Shown one piece after another: positions 1 through 8,782 of a DNA stretch of 43,396 nt (position 1 is the first letter of the stretch; every line of letters starts with the position of its first letter). Made by a program: the position numbers and the translations under genes. The notes beneath the pieces were generated by a model. The model worked only from the letters and a program-made list of their open reading frames with translations. It did no database searches and had not been told where the DNA came from. Where the stretch lies: the NCBI GenBank assembly GCA_018242365.1, contig JAFECB010000034.1, positions 1 through 43,396 of the forward strand, in the 5' to 3' direction. This DNA is from Pseudomonadota bacterium (GTDB taxonomy: Bacteria; Pseudomonadota; Gammaproteobacteria; Xanthomonadales; Xanthomonadaceae).

Positions 1-513
1 GCGGTGATCAAGGTCGGTGCGGCGACCGAAGTGGAAATGAAGGAAAAGAAGGCACGCGTGGAAGACGCCCTGCACGCCACCCGCGCCGCGGTGGAAGAAG
101 GCATTGTCCCCGGCGGCGGCGTGGCCCTGATCCGTGCCAAGGCCGCGATCAAGGATCTCAAGGGTGCCAACGAAGACCAGAACCACGGCATCGCGATTGC
201 GCTGCGCGCGATGGAAGCCCCGCTGCGCGAAATCGTCACCAATGCCGGCGAAGAGCCGTCGGTGGTGCTGAACCGCGTCGTCGAAGGTTCCGGCGCGTTC
301 GGCTACAACGCCGCCAACGGCGAGTTCGGCGACATGATCGAATTCGGCATCCTGGATCCGACCAAGGTCACGCGTACTGCGCTGCAGAACGCGGCATCCA
401 TCGCCGGCCTGATGATCACCACCGAAGCGATGGTGGCCGAAGCGCCGAAGAAGGACGAACCGGCGATGCCGCCGGGCGGTGGCATGGGCGGCATGGGCGG
501 GATGGATTTCTGA
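1..513 (+). CDS. groEL: Chaperonin GroEL, C-terminal part (5' end outside window)
   Basis: This is the last 170 residues of the 60-kDa chaperonin subunit, the ATP-driven folding cage of the cytoplasm. The reading frame is already open at base 1, so the start lies upstream. Visible family landmarks are the [11 protein letters not shown] segment of the returning intermediate/equatorial domain, the [20 protein letters not shown] segment and the glycine-methionine tail [12 protein letters not shown], which is diagnostic for GroEL. The fragment corresponds to roughly residues 377-546 of a normal-length protein and is not frameshifted. groES is expected upstream but is outside the window. A strong terminator follows 31 bases after the stop, so groEL ends its transcript here. 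Confidence 0.98.
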   Translation, partial: AVIKVGAATEVEMKEKKARVEDALHATRAAVEEGIVPGGGVALIRAKAAIKDLKGANEDQNHGIAIALRAMEAPLREIVTNAGEEPSVVLNRVVEGSGAFGYNAANGEFGDMIEFGILDPTKVTRTALQNAASIAGLMITTEAMVAEAPKKDEPAMPPGGGMGGMGGMDF

Positions 514-544
514 TTTCGCAGTAGCTGCTTCAATGCAAGAACAG

Positions 545-575
545 AACCCCCGCAGCGATGCGGGGGTTTTTGTTT
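545..575 (+). terminator. Rho-independent terminator of groEL
   Basis: A perfect 10-bp stem (545-554 with 559-568) closes a GCGA tetraloop. The right arm runs into a T-rich tail (567-575). It sits directly downstream of the groEL stop. Confidence 0.93.
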
Positions 576-697
576 GTCTCGGGATTCGATAGCTCGCGAC
601 GCAAAATCCATGTGACCCAACGCCGCGCACCCGCCAGAGCTTTCCAGCCGCTAGACTCACCTGCTGCGACTGGTTGCCTGCATCCTTGATGAAAGGG

Positions 698-783
698 GAG
701 GGGGTGGCCCCGATCAGGAGGGTTGAATGCACGTCAGGGAAAGCACCAACGAGCAGGGACTGATCAAATTGACCCCCTGCCTT
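698..783. repeat. Degenerate REP-like inverted repeat
   Basis: The left arm (698-717) contains GAGGGGGT then GATCAG. The right arm (760-778) contains CTGATC then GACCCCCT in inverted order, separated by about 40 bases. GGGGGTCA on the reverse strand resembles the GGGGTCA core of the much clearer palindromes at 8781-8862 and 29765-29805. It lies between the groEL terminator and the stop of the metallophosphoesterase gene. The rest of the 276-bp gap shows no convincing gene. The internal arms match poorly, so this may be an old remnant or chance. Confidence 0.35.
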
Positions 784-789
784 GGAGAT

Positions 790-1722
790 CTACCCGGATA
801 GCACGAACCGCGCCTTGTCCAACACGGTTTCGCCGTTCCAGCGATAAGCCACCAAAGGCCCGTTCCTGGCGGCGGAGTAGTCCAGGCAGGCGATGTTTGC
901 TGCCAGCGGCTGCGGCGTGCCGCTCAACCAATAGTGGCCGATGAACACCGGGGTTCCCGGGGTTGACCGAATCACGAGTTCTGGTGGCAACCGCGTGTCG
1001 GGGATCTGCATGCGCTGGCTGTCCGAGACGACTGCGGCATCGCGAAAGGTCGTGGCCGAATCCAGCCACCAGCGCACGCGCGTCACGCCACGTGTCACGC
1101 CGGCGTGATCGATGAAAGTGCAGCCATCGGGAAGGTGAATCTCCTGGCCCTTGGTCAGGCCTTCCATGGCGGCGAATTCTTGCGTGCCCTGCTTGCAGGC
1201 ACGCCGCAGGAACTCGCCATCCAGCTTGGCGTGTTGCTGGAGCGAGGCGCGGACGAAGTCAACGAGTGGTTGGTGCCACCATGCGTGCACGATCCGGATG
1301 CCACCCAGGTCGAGCATCGGCGGCAGTCGCTTGAACCATTCGATCAACTCAAGGTGGCGGGACGACCCTTCACCGACCTGGTGCAGGAATTCTGCATGCA
1401 GCTTCAGGTTCTTTGCGCTATGGCGGCGCAGGAACGCGCCCGGCGCATCCGGATCAGGTGTGGCCCAGGCGATCGCGTTGAACTCGTGGTTCCCCATCAC
1501 GGCGTGGGCGTGACCGGCATCGATCATCGCGCGCACGGTATCGACCACGCGCAGTTGCTCAGGGCCACGATCGATCAGGTCCCCTACGAATACCGCCTGC
1601 CTGCCGGGTGGAGGAACCCAATGGATGCCGGACCGCACATACCCCAACCTGTTGAACAACGCATCCAGCTTGTCGGCGTGCCCGTGGATGTCGCCGATGA
1701 TGTCGTAGCTGCAGGGTTCCAT
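790..1722 (-). CDS. Calcineurin-like metallophosphoesterase (PrpE/Ap4A-hydrolase-like)
   Basis: This 310-residue cytoplasmic protein belongs to the PPP/calcineurin-like phosphoesterases, which use two metal ions to hydrolyse phosphate esters or dinucleoside polyphosphates. The motifs appear in the right order: DIHGH (11-15), GDLIDRGP (47-54), GNHE (77-80), a later metal-binding HAWWH (146-150) and GHYWL near 262. The ATG at 1722 is preceded by AAGAGG, a good ribosome binding site. It is transcribed away from the Nudix-type regulator at 1820, and the 97-bp gap holds two matching operator-like palindromes, so this gene is probably a target of that regulator. Substrate cannot be read from sequence; diadenosine polyphosphates or a phosphoprotein are possible. 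Confidence 0.85.
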   Translation of the reverse strand: MEPCSYDIIGDIHGHADKLDALFNRLGYVRSGIHWVPPPGRQAVFVGDLIDRGPEQLRVVDTVRAMIDAGHAHAVMGNHEFNAIAWATPDPDAPGAFLRRHSAKNLKLHAEFLHQVGEGSSRHLELIEWFKRLPPMLDLGGIRIVHAWWHQPLVDFVRASLQQHAKLDGEFLRRACKQGTQEFAAMEGLTKGQEIHLPDGCTFIDHAGVTRGVTRVRWWLDSATTFRDAAVVSDSQRMQIPDTRLPPELVIRSTPGTPVFIGHYWLSGTPQPLAANIACLDYSAARNGPLVAYRWNGETVLDKARFVLSG

Positions 1723-1731
1723 ATCAGGCCT

Positions 1732-1754
1732 CTTAGTTGCACATAACCACTAAG
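1732..1754. promoter_or_regulatory. Operator candidate 1 (NrtR-like palindrome)
   Basis: CTTAGT-N11-ACTAAG is a perfect 6-bp dyad at the ends of a 23-bp site. It starts 10 bases upstream of the metallophosphoesterase ATG and overlaps its ribosome-binding region. The reverse complement of the second site (1769-1791) matches it at most positions, including the internal TTGCA. That argues for two sites for one dimeric regulator rather than one chance palindrome. Confidence 0.65.
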
Positions 1755-1768
1755 TCAAGTGTCCGCTA

Positions 1769-1791
1769 CTTAGTAGTAATATGCAACTATC
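1769..1791. promoter_or_regulatory. Operator candidate 2 (inverted copy of site 1)
   Basis: CTTAGT-N11-ACTATC, an inverted near-copy of site 1 with centres 37 bp apart. It covers the ATG at 1781, which suggests that the Nudix-regulator gene really starts at the ATG at 1820, leaving this site in its promoter or leader. The layout suits mutual control of both divergent genes. Confidence 0.6.
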
Positions 1792-1819
1792 AAGGTTGGT
1801 GAGGTGCAAAATCGCAACC

Positions 1820-2509
1820 ATGGCCGATTCGTTGCTGCACCCGATGCCCTTCACGCGGATGGAAATCGCGGTGCTGGGTCTCGTTGACAAGCGTTTGCAG
1901 GTTCTGCTGGTACGCAGGGAACACGCGCCGCATCCGGGTCAGTGGGCACTTCCTGGGGGGGTGCTGCGCATTGATCTGGATGCCAGTCTGGAGGCTGCGG
2001 CACGGCGCGTACTGCACGAGCGTCTGGGTTTGGAGCTGCCCTTCCTGCGCCAGCTATGCGCGGTTGGTGGACCTCACCGTGATCCGCGAGCACCGTGGGC
2101 GTTGAGCGTGGTGTATCGGGCGATGGTGATGGCCAGTCAGCTCGCGCCCTTGGCGGGCAAGCGCGTCAAACAAGTGACCTGGCGCCCGGTTGAGGACGTC
2201 ATGAAGGATCGAGCGCTGGCGTTCGATCATGCCGCGCTGGTTGCGATGGCCGTGGAGGCGACCCGACAGGAAATCGAACAACTGGAGCTTCCGGCCGGCA
2301 TACTTCCACCGCAGTTCACGTTGTCGGAGTTGCAGGCCGATTGCGAGCAATTGCTGGGACGCCGCCTCGACAAATCCTCGTTCAGGCGTCGCCTGGCGGA
2401 TCGTGCGCTGGTGGAGCCCGTGCATGGCGTGACGCGCGCGGGTGCCAATCGGCCCGCGCAGGTTTATCGGTTGCGCCGCGATCCGGAGCCTCAAGGCAAA
2501 AAGGCGTAA
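1820..2509 (+). CDS. Nudix-like/winged-helix transcriptional regulator (NrtR-like)
   Basis: A 229-residue protein with an N-terminal Nudix fold (about 10-145) and a C-terminal winged helix (about 150-220). The Nudix box (46-71) is degenerate: where hydrolases have REUxEExGU this protein has RVLHERLGL, so two catalytic glutamates are gone. That is expected of NrtR-type regulators, which use the Nudix fold as a ligand sensor (ADP-ribose derivatives in characterised NrtR) and the winged helix to bind DNA. The open frame extends to an ATG at 1781, but a putative operator covers that codon, so I prefer 1820; 1844 (MPFTRMEIAV) is a further alternative. The likely regulated partner is the divergent phosphoesterase. 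The actual effector is unknown. Confidence 0.8.
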   Translation: MADSLLHPMPFTRMEIAVLGLVDKRLQVLLVRREHAPHPGQWALPGGVLRIDLDASLEAAARRVLHERLGLELPFLRQLCAVGGPHRDPRAPWALSVVYRAMVMASQLAPLAGKRVKQVTWRPVEDVMKDRALAFDHAALVAMAVEATRQEIEQLELPAGILPPQFTLSELQADCEQLLGRRLDKSSFRRRLADRALVEPVHGVTRAGANRPAQVYRLRRDPEPQGKKA

Positions 2510-2523
2510 TTCCAGAGGTCACC

Positions 2524-4134
2524 ATGCAGCAAGACGATGTTCTGATCCTCGGCGGTGGCCATAACGCGTTGGTGTGCGCGGCGTATCTTGCGGCGGCGAA
2601 GCTCAAGGTGCGGGTGCTGGAGCGGCGTGGCATCGTCGGTGGCGCGGCCGTCACCGAGGAATTTCACCCCGGTTTTCGCAATTCGCTCGCGAGCTACACG
2701 GTCAGCTTGCTGAACCCGAAGGTCATCCGCGAGCTGCGCTTGCATGAGCACGGCCTGCGGATTGTCGAACGACCGTATTCCAACTTCCTTCCGTTGCCGG
2801 ACGGTCACAGTTTCCGCTTCGGCGGCGAGCACACCCTGGCGGAAATCGCGAAGTGGTCCAAGCGCGATGCGCAGCGCTTCCCCGAATACACCGCGATGCT
2901 CGACCGGATCGTGGTGGTGCTGCGCGAGTTGATCCAGCGCACCCCGCCGAACGTGTCCGATCACTTCGTGCTGGCCGACTGGATCCACTCGATCGCGGTC
3001 GGCAAGCAATTGCAGTCGCTGGACATGCGCGGTCGTCGCGACCTGCTCGACCTGTTCACCAAATCTGCCGGCGAGCTGCTCGACGACTGGTTCGAAAGCG
3101 AACCGTTGAAGGCGGTGCTGGGCTGGGATTCGGTGGTCGGCAATTTCGCCAGCCCTTACACGCCGGGCAGCGCCTACGTGCTGCTGCACCACCTGTTTGG
3201 CGAGGTCAACGGCAAGCAGGGCAGTTGGGGCCATGCGATCGGTGGCATGGGCGCGATTACCCAGGCGATGCGCAAGGAGTGCGAAGCGCGTGGGGTGGTG
3301 ATCGAAACCGAGGCCGAGGTCGCGCGCTTGCTGGTCGAGGACGGCAAGGCGGTGGGTACCCAGCTTGCCGATGGCCGCGAATTCCGCGCGCGCACCGTGG
3401 TCAGTGGCGTCAATCCAAAATTGCTCTACACGCAACTGGTCGAGCCCGGCGCGCTGGATGCCGATACCGCGACCCGGATGCGTCGCTACCGTTGCGGTTC
3501 GGGCACCTTCCGGATGAACGTGGCGCTGTCCGAATTGCCGGATTTCACCGCGCTGCCGGGCAAGAAACTGCAGCCGCACCACCAGAGCGGGATCCTGATC
3601 GGGCCATCGCTGCAGTATTTCGAGCAGGCCTACTTCGATGCCAAGTCGAAGGCGTACAACCCCGGCTGGGCGCGGCAACCCATCGTCGAAGTGGTGATCT
3701 CCTCGACCCTCGACGATACCCTGGCACCGAAGGGCAAGCACGTCGCCAGCCTGTTCTGCCAGCAGGTCAACCCCGAGGTCGACGGCGGCTGGGAGGCGCA
3801 TCGCGATACGGTCGCCAAGCTGATGATCGACACGGTCAACACCTATGCGCCGAACTTCAAGGCCAGCGTGCTCGGCTATGAGGCGCTGTCGCCGCTGGAT
3901 CTGGAGCAGCGGCTGGGTCTGATCGGCGGCGACATCTTCCACGGCGCACTCGGCCTCGACCAGATGTTCAGCGCCCGCCCGCTGCTCGGCCAGAGCAATT
4001 ATCGCGGCGTGTTCAAGGGCTTGTACCTGTGCGGCTCCGGCAGTCATCCCGGCGGCGGCGTCACCGGCCTGCCGGGGCGCAACGCGGCGCGGGAAATCCT
4101 CAGCGACCTGCGGCGTCGACCGCGGCCGGATTGA
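2524..4134 (+). CDS. CrtI-like FAD-dependent oxidoreductase (phytoene-desaturase/PYROXD2 family)
   Basis: A 536-residue flavoprotein. Residues 9-34 form the Rossmann dinucleotide motif (GGGHNALVCAAYLA, ending in LERR), and the C-terminus has the family's FAD-binding block (CGSGSHPGGGVTGLPGRNA). Length and layout match the NAD(P)/FAD oxidoreductases annotated as phytoene desaturase-like and related to animal PYROXD2, rather than true carotenoid desaturases. No crtB, crtY or other carotenoid gene is nearby, so a role in pigment synthesis is not supported here. The frame is open further upstream, but the ATG at 2524 has an AGAGG site 6 bases before it and begins the canonical N-terminus. It follows the Nudix regulator by only 14 bp and could be co-transcribed with it. 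Confidence 0.85.
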   Translation: MQQDDVLILGGGHNALVCAAYLAAAKLKVRVLERRGIVGGAAVTEEFHPGFRNSLASYTVSLLNPKVIRELRLHEHGLRIVERPYSNFLPLPDGHSFRFGGEHTLAEIAKWSKRDAQRFPEYTAMLDRIVVVLRELIQRTPPNVSDHFVLADWIHSIAVGKQLQSLDMRGRRDLLDLFTKSAGELLDDWFESEPLKAVLGWDSVVGNFASPYTPGSAYVLLHHLFGEVNGKQGSWGHAIGGMGAITQAMRKECEARGVVIETEAEVARLLVEDGKAVGTQLADGREFRARTVVSGVNPKLLYTQLVEPGALDADTATRMRRYRCGSGTFRMNVALSELPDFTALPGKKLQPHHQSGILIGPSLQYFEQAYFDAKSKAYNPGWARQPIVEVVISSTLDDTLAPKGKHVASLFCQQVNPEVDGGWEAHRDTVAKLMIDTVNTYAPNFKASVLGYEALSPLDLEQRLGLIGGDIFHGALGLDQMFSARPLLGQSNYRGVFKGLYLCGSGSHPGGGVTGLPGRNAAREILSDLRRRPRPD

Positions 4135-4164
4135 GACGTCATTCGCATACCGACAAGTATCGTT

Positions 4165-4275
4165 TTGCACTGCAGCGTGCATCGATCATAACGACTCCTT
4201 CACGATACCCGCGCGTCCCGACGTGGGGGAGGGAGCAGGCCCGCTGAGACTTCGGTCGAAGCGGGCTTTTTTTTT
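4165..4275 (+). ncRNA. Possible small RNA or 3'UTR-derived transcript ending in a strong terminator
   Basis: The gap after the CrtI-like gene holds a TTGCAC (4165-4170) followed 16-17 bp later by CATAACG, a weak sigma-70-like promoter. About 75 bases further on lies an excellent terminator. A transcript from about 4199 to 4275 would be structured and has no good open frame. It could equally be just the 3' untranslated region of the upstream gene. This is a candidate only. Confidence 0.25.
4239..4275 (+). terminator. Rho-independent terminator after the CrtI-like gene
   Basis: A 7-bp GC-rich stem (4239-4245 with 4260-4266) encloses an internal GAC-TTCG-GTC hairpin with a UUCG tetraloop. Nine consecutive T follow (4267-4275). 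It lies 104 bp after the stop of the flavoprotein. The remainder of the 336-bp gene-free stretch 4135-4470 is the heptamer repeat block. Confidence 0.9.
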
Positions 4276-4394
4276 GGGACCCGGGACCCGGGATTCGGGA
4301 TTCGGGATTCGGGATTCGGGATTCGGGATTCGGGATTCGGGATTCGGGATTCGGGATTCGGGATTCGGGATTCGGGATTCGGGATTCGGGATTC
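4276..4394. repeat. Heptanucleotide tandem array (GGGACCC)2(GGGATTC)15
   Basis: Two copies of GGGACCC (4276-4289) are followed without a break by 15 perfect copies of GGGATTC (4290-4394). The array has no interruption or point mutation, which suggests recent expansion or ongoing slippage. The plus strand is a regular series of G3 tracts separated by four bases, so it could fold into G-quadruplexes. It begins right after the terminator T-run. The frame is open by default because 7-mers cycle all frames; no protein is proposed. Confidence 0.97.
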
Positions 4395-4422
4395 GGGAGC
4401 GCAGAGGCTTATGCTCCAATCC

Positions 4423-4457
4423 GGTCCCCGGTCCCCGGTCCCCGGTCCCCGGTCCCC
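4423..4457. repeat. Heptanucleotide tandem array (GGTCCCC)5
   Basis: Five perfect copies of GGTCCCC, 28 bp after the larger heptamer array and on the opposite strand sense (its complement is G-rich). It ends 13 bp from the stop codon of the leftward AAA+ gene. Together the two arrays form an inverted G-rich/C-rich pair around a short spacer. Confidence 0.95.
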
Positions 4458-4470
4458 GTCCTCCGGCAAG

Positions 4471-5958
4471 CTATTCCGCCGGCACGGTCCGCGGCAGTGC
4501 CCATTCGCGCAGGGCTTGCACCTGCTCGGCCATCAGTACCGACAGCGGGCGGGTGGTGTGGATTTCCTGCAGCAGCAACGCGGTGCCCAGCGGGGTCTTG
4601 GCCGCGTAGGCGGCATACAGGGCGCTGACGATGGCCTGTTCGATCTCGGCACCGGAAAAGCCTTCGGCTGCAGCGGCCAGTGTGTCGAGGTCGATGGCTT
4701 CACGGGCGATCTTCCGCTTGTCCAGATGCAGGGCGAAGATCGCGGCGCGGGTGGCCGGGGTGGGGAGATCGACGAAGAAGATTTCATCGAAGCGACCCTT
4801 GCGCAGCAGTTCGGCGGGCAGGCGTTCGACCTGGTTGGCGGTGGCGACGAGAAAGACCCGCGACTTGCGTTCGGCCATCCACGTCAACAGGTAGCCGAGC
4901 ACGCGCTGCGACAGACCGCCATCGCCGTTGCCGGCATCGACCGCCAAGCCCTTTTCGATTTCGTCGATCCACAGCACGCAGGGCGCGAGCTGTTCGGTCG
5001 ACGCCAAGGCCTCGCGCAGGTTCTTCTCGGTTTCGCCGTGGTACTTGTCGTACAGGGTGCCGAAATCCAGCCGCACCAAGGGCACGCCAAAGCCGCCGGC
5101 CACGGCCTTGGCCACCATCGATTTGCCGCAGCCTTGCACGCCCAGCAACAGCATGCCCTTGGGCGGCTCCAGCCCGGCCGGTGGCGGGTCCTGCAGGAAC
5201 GGCAGGCGCCGCTGCTCCACCCATTGCTTCAGCCGGGCAGCGCCGGCGACATCGGAGAAATGCGCGGTGTCGTATTCGTAATGCAGGTGGCCGCTCTTGT
5301 TGAGCAGATCGAACTTCAACCGTGCCAGCTCCGGCAGGTCGTGCGGGCCCAGCGCGCCGTCGCGCCAGATCAAATGGCGGGCGATCCGGCGTGCGTCGGT
5401 GGCGCTCATGCCCTGCAGGTTGCGCACGATCTGGCGCACCGCGTCGGCATCCACTTCGACCCGGCGACCGCCATTCTGCTTGGCGTATTCGGTGGCTTCT
5501 TCCTTGACGATCTTCAGCAACGCATTCGGGTCCGGCAGTTGCAGCGCGAAACGCACCGCGAACGGTTCCAGCGCCGCCGGCAGCTCGATCCTGGCGCCGG
5601 CCAGCACGATCACATGGGGCTGGCAGCCACGGCGTTCGATCAGGTCGCGCAGGGCACGTTGGTAGCTGGCATAACCGAGGTAGGGCGTGGCATCCAGCAA
5701 GACATAAATGCCGCGTTGGCTGGCGGCGCGGATGTCCTGCAGGGTGGCGCTGAGGTCCGGCGCGATCGTGCTGTCATCCTCGCTGTCCATGTCGACCCGG
5801 CGCAGGCCTTCGGTCACGCTCCAGCGCCACAGCGCGCGCCAGGCGTGCATCAACGATTGCCGGAACAGCGCCATCACCCGCGCTTCATCGGGGGTTTCGA
5901 TGACCAGCAGCGGGGTTTCGGCGCGGATCAGCGCGACCAAGTCTTGCAGTTCACTCAT
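4471..5958 (-). CDS. AAA+ ATPase of the Ycf46 type
   Basis: A 495-residue protein. The N-terminal half lacks a motif I recognise and resembles the inactive first AAA-like domain of Ycf46 proteins. The C-terminal half is a classical AAA module with Walker A GVQGCGKS (about residue 270), Walker [10 protein letters not shown] (about 328), a sensor-1 ATANQ and an arginine-finger region [14 protein letters not shown]. Ycf46 was first named in algal plastids and cyanobacteria; its role in heterotrophic bacteria is unclear. The open frame extends to an ATG at 6003 that would overlap the glnE start, so the ATG at 5958 (MSELQD) is preferred although its ribosome site is poor. It is divergent from glnE with about 43 bp between. 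Confidence 0.82.
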   Translation of the reverse strand: MSELQDLVALIRAETPLLVIETPDEARVMALFRQSLMHAWRALWRWSVTEGLRRVDMDSEDDSTIAPDLSATLQDIRAASQRGIYVLLDATPYLGYASYQRALRDLIERRGCQPHVIVLAGARIELPAALEPFAVRFALQLPDPNALLKIVKEEATEYAKQNGGRRVEVDADAVRQIVRNLQGMSATDARRIARHLIWRDGALGPHDLPELARLKFDLLNKSGHLHYEYDTAHFSDVAGAARLKQWVEQRRLPFLQDPPPAGLEPPKGMLLLGVQGCGKSMVAKAVAGGFGVPLVRLDFGTLYDKYHGETEKNLREALASTEQLAPCVLWIDEIEKGLAVDAGNGDGGLSQRVLGYLLTWMAERKSRVFLVATANQVERLPAELLRKGRFDEIFFVDLPTPATRAAIFALHLDKRKIAREAIDLDTLAAAAEGFSGAEIEQAIVSALYAAYAAKTPLGTALLLQEIHTTRPLSVLMAEQVQALREWALPRTVPAE

Positions 5959-6001
5959 GCCGGCAACGATAACGGCCAGCCGGGGATGCCACAATCGAGG
6001 C

Positions 6002-8782
6002 ATGGATGGAGCGAATCAGGCGGCGTTGGATGCACTTGCCAAGCGTGCACTTGATCGGCTGCGCGCGGCGGGCTGTTCGATCGCGCCGGAATGGGTGCCG
6101 AAGTTGTCTCGGCTGGCAATCGCCAGTGATTTCGCGATCGACACGTTGACGCGACAGCCGTCCCTGCTGGCCCGGTTGCACGACGATCCAGGCACGCCGA
6201 TTCCGCTGCCGGTGCTGGAGCCCGATCAGCGCGAGGCATGGCCGCAGCGGTTGCGCCAGTTCCGTCATGCCGAGTCAACGCGCCTGATCTGGCGAGACGT
6301 GATCGATGGCGAGGACGTGGAGGCCATCCTGGCGGGCAGTTCCGCGCTGGCCGACCACTGCCTGCAACTGGCACTGGAGGCGCTGGAGGGGGAATTCGCA
6401 CAACGCTTTGGTGTGGTGCGCGATGGCGACGGTCGTCGGCAGCGGCTGGTGGTGTTCGGCCTCGGCAAGTTGGGTGGCCACGAGCTGAATTTCAGCTCGG
6501 ACATCGATCTGGTCTATGCCTACGAGAACGAGGGCGAGTCCGATGGCGCACGCTCGCTGTCTGCGCAGGACTACTTCGCGCGGCTGGGCCAGCAACTGGC
6601 CAAATTGCTCGACGAAGTGACCGCCGATGGCTTCTGCCATCGCGTCGACCTGCGCCTGCGCCCGTTCGGCAGCGCCGGGCGGGTGGCCCTGTCGTTCGCG
6701 GCGATGGAGCAATATTTCCAGCGCGAAGGCCGCGACTGGGAACGCTATGCCTGGCAGAAGGCGCGTCCGGTGGCGGGCGATCTGGAGGCGGGCGAGCGCC
6801 TGCTGAAGCTGTTGCAGCCCTTTGTCTATCGCCGCTATCTGGACTATGGCGCGCTCGACGGCTTGCGCGCGATGAAGGCCTTGATCGTGGCGGAAGTGGC
6901 GCGCAAGGAGATGGCGGGCGACATCAAGCGCGGGCCGGGTGGGATCCGCGAGATCGAATTCCTTGCGCAAGCCCTGCAACTGATCCGTGGTGGGCGAGAG
7001 CCCGGCCTGCGCCTGCGTGGCTTGCTGACATCGCTGCAGGCGCTGGTGCTGGCCGGACACATCGAACCTGCAACCGCGAGCGACCTGCGCGCGGCGTATC
7101 GCTTCCTGCGGCGGCTCGAAAATCGCCTGCAGATGCTGGCCGATGCGCAAACCTATGCCGTGCCGGAAAGCGCCTCGGCACGCGAGCGGATTGCACGCGG
7201 TTTGGGCGCCTCCGACTGGGCCGCACTGGAGCAGCTGCTCGCCGTGCATCGCGCCCGGGTGGCGGAAGAATTCTCGGCCTTGCTGGCACCTCGACGGCGT
7301 GGCGTAGCCGCCCCGGACGGCCTCGCAAGCTATTGGCGCGCGCTACCGGACCATGCCGAGGCGGCGCAACTGGAAGCGGAAGGTTTCGCCCACGCAAACG
7401 AACTGCATGCATTGCTGCGCGATTTCGCACGCGCCCCCGGCGTGCGCGAGCTTTCGGATGTGGCGCGTGCGCGATTGGATCGAGTGGTGCCAGCGCTGTT
7501 GCAGCACGCGGCGGCATCCACGGAACCGGATGTGGTGCTGCGGCGCGTGCTGCCGCTGCTGCACAACATCCTGCGCCGGACCAGTTATCTGGCCTTGCTC
7601 GATGAGCAGCCGGCGGCGGTTGCGAGGCTGGTCGATGCGCTGGCGCGCAGCGCGCTGCTGGGCGAACGGCTGGCCGCGCATCCGTTGTTGCTGGACGAGT
7701 TGCTGGATGTGCGCGTGAGTGGCGAGTTGCCGGATCGTGCCGGCGTGCATGCGCAGTGTTTGGCAACACGAATCGAGGGTGATACGGAGGCATCGCTGGA
7801 TGCCTTGAACGAGGTGCGGCAGGCGCTGAGTTTCCGCTTCGCATTGGCGCTGCTGGATGCGCGGATGACAGCGGAGGATTGCGCGCGTCGGTTGGCTTGG
7901 TTGGCAGAAGCGGTGGTCGAGTGCGTGCTGGCACTGTCCGAGGCGGAGTTGAGTGCGGCGCATGGCGTCATTCCCGGTGGACGATTCGCCGTGCTGGGTT
8001 ATGGCTCGCTGGGTGCGCAGGAGCTGGGCTTCGGCTCCGATCTCGATCTGGTATTCCTGTTCGATGCACCACTGGACGCACAGTCGAATGGTGCAAGGCC
8101 GCTGGATGCGCCGCGCTGGTATGCACGACTGGGTCAGAAGATCGTGTCCCTGCTGGGTGTGCGCACGAGCGCGGGGCGCTTGTTCGATGTCGATGTGCGG
8201 CTGCGCCCGGATGGGGCCAAGGGCTTGCTGGTGTCCAGCCTTGCCAGCTTCGGCGAGTATCAGCGCCAGCGCGCCTGGACCTGGGAGCATCAAGCCCTGG
8301 TGCGCGCGCGAGGGATCGTGGGGGATGCCGGCTTGCTCGCAGCATTTGACGCACTGCGCGGCGAGGTGCTGGCTGTGCCACGCGATGCCACGCAACTCAG
8401 CATCGATGTGGCGACGATGCGGCGGAAGATGCGCACCGAACTCGACCGCAGCGATGCCGCGTGGTTCGATCTCAAGCAGGGTGATGGCGGACTGGTCGAT
8501 CTGGAATTCCTGCTGCAATGCCTCGTCTTGCGCGACGCCCATGCCTGTCCGCGCTTGCTGGAGGCGCGCGGCACGCCGGCTTTGCTCGAGATCGTGCGCG
8601 AGATCGGCAGTCTGGATTCAGGCTGTGTCGATGCGTTGCGCGAAGCGCATGCGCTGCTGCTGGATAAAGGCTTGCGCTGCACGCTGGATCGGCGGCCACG
8701 CGGTGCGCCGCAGGACGACGCGCCGCTTGCATCCGCACGTGAGGCGGTTCGTTCGGCGCTGGGGTCGATCGGGTTGGTCTGA
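6002..8782 (+). CDS. glnE: Bifunctional glutamine synthetase adenylyltransferase/adenylyl-removing enzyme
   Basis: This 926-residue enzyme adds AMP to and removes AMP from glutamine synthetase in response to nitrogen status signalled by PII proteins. It has the expected two nucleotidyltransferase domains. The N-terminal (deadenylylating) one has [20 protein letters not shown] from about residue 152 and VDLRLRPFG. The C-terminal (adenylylating) one has [20 protein letters not shown] from about 665 and VDVRLRPDG. Length is close to the E. coli enzyme (946). The ATG at 6002 has GAGG just upstream; the open frame continues further 5' but inside the divergent AAA+ gene. The stop codon TGA at 8780-8782 touches the left arm of the REPIN-like repeat. 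Confidence 0.97.
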   Translation: MDGANQAALDALAKRALDRLRAAGCSIAPEWVPKLSRLAIASDFAIDTLTRQPSLLARLHDDPGTPIPLPVLEPDQREAWPQRLRQFRHAESTRLIWRDVIDGEDVEAILAGSSALADHCLQLALEALEGEFAQRFGVVRDGDGRRQRLVVFGLGKLGGHELNFSSDIDLVYAYENEGESDGARSLSAQDYFARLGQQLAKLLDEVTADGFCHRVDLRLRPFGSAGRVALSFAAMEQYFQREGRDWERYAWQKARPVAGDLEAGERLLKLLQPFVYRRYLDYGALDGLRAMKALIVAEVARKEMAGDIKRGPGGIREIEFLAQALQLIRGGREPGLRLRGLLTSLQALVLAGHIEPATASDLRAAYRFLRRLENRLQMLADAQTYAVPESASARERIARGLGASDWAALEQLLAVHRARVAEEFSALLAPRRRGVAAPDGLASYWRALPDHAEAAQLEAEGFAHANELHALLRDFARAPGVRELSDVARARLDRVVPALLQHAAASTEPDVVLRRVLPLLHNILRRTSYLALLDEQPAAVARLVDALARSALLGERLAAHPLLLDELLDVRVSGELPDRAGVHAQCLATRIEGDTEASLDALNEVRQALSFRFALALLDARMTAEDCARRLAWLAEAVVECVLALSEAELSAAHGVIPGGRFAVLGYGSLGAQELGFGSDLDLVFLFDAPLDAQSNGARPLDAPRWYARLGQKIVSLLGVRTSAGRLFDVDVRLRPDGAKGLLVSSLASFGEYQRQRAWTWEHQALVRARGIVGDAGLLAAFDALRGEVLAVPRDATQLSIDVATMRRKMRTELDRSDAAWFDLKQGDGGLVDLEFLLQCLVLRDAHACPRLLEARGTPALLEIVREIGSLDSGCVDALREAHALLLDKGLRCTLDRRPRGAPQDDAPLASAREAVRSALGSIGLV

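Noticed and set aside
2524..4134. Carotenoid pathway gene crtI
   Set aside because: The fold fits, but no crtB, crtE or crtY is nearby and the sequence is closer to PYROXD2-like oxidoreductases.
2491..4182. 563-residue minus-strand open frame
   Set aside because: It is fully antisense to the CrtI-like gene, with no motif and biased composition.
4276..4457. CRISPR-like array
   Set aside because: The units are contiguous 7-mers with no unique spacers and no cas genes nearby.
4223..4609. Open frames through the heptamer repeats
   Set aside because: Heptamers without stop codons are open in several frames by arithmetic; the peptides are simple repeats with no ribosome site.
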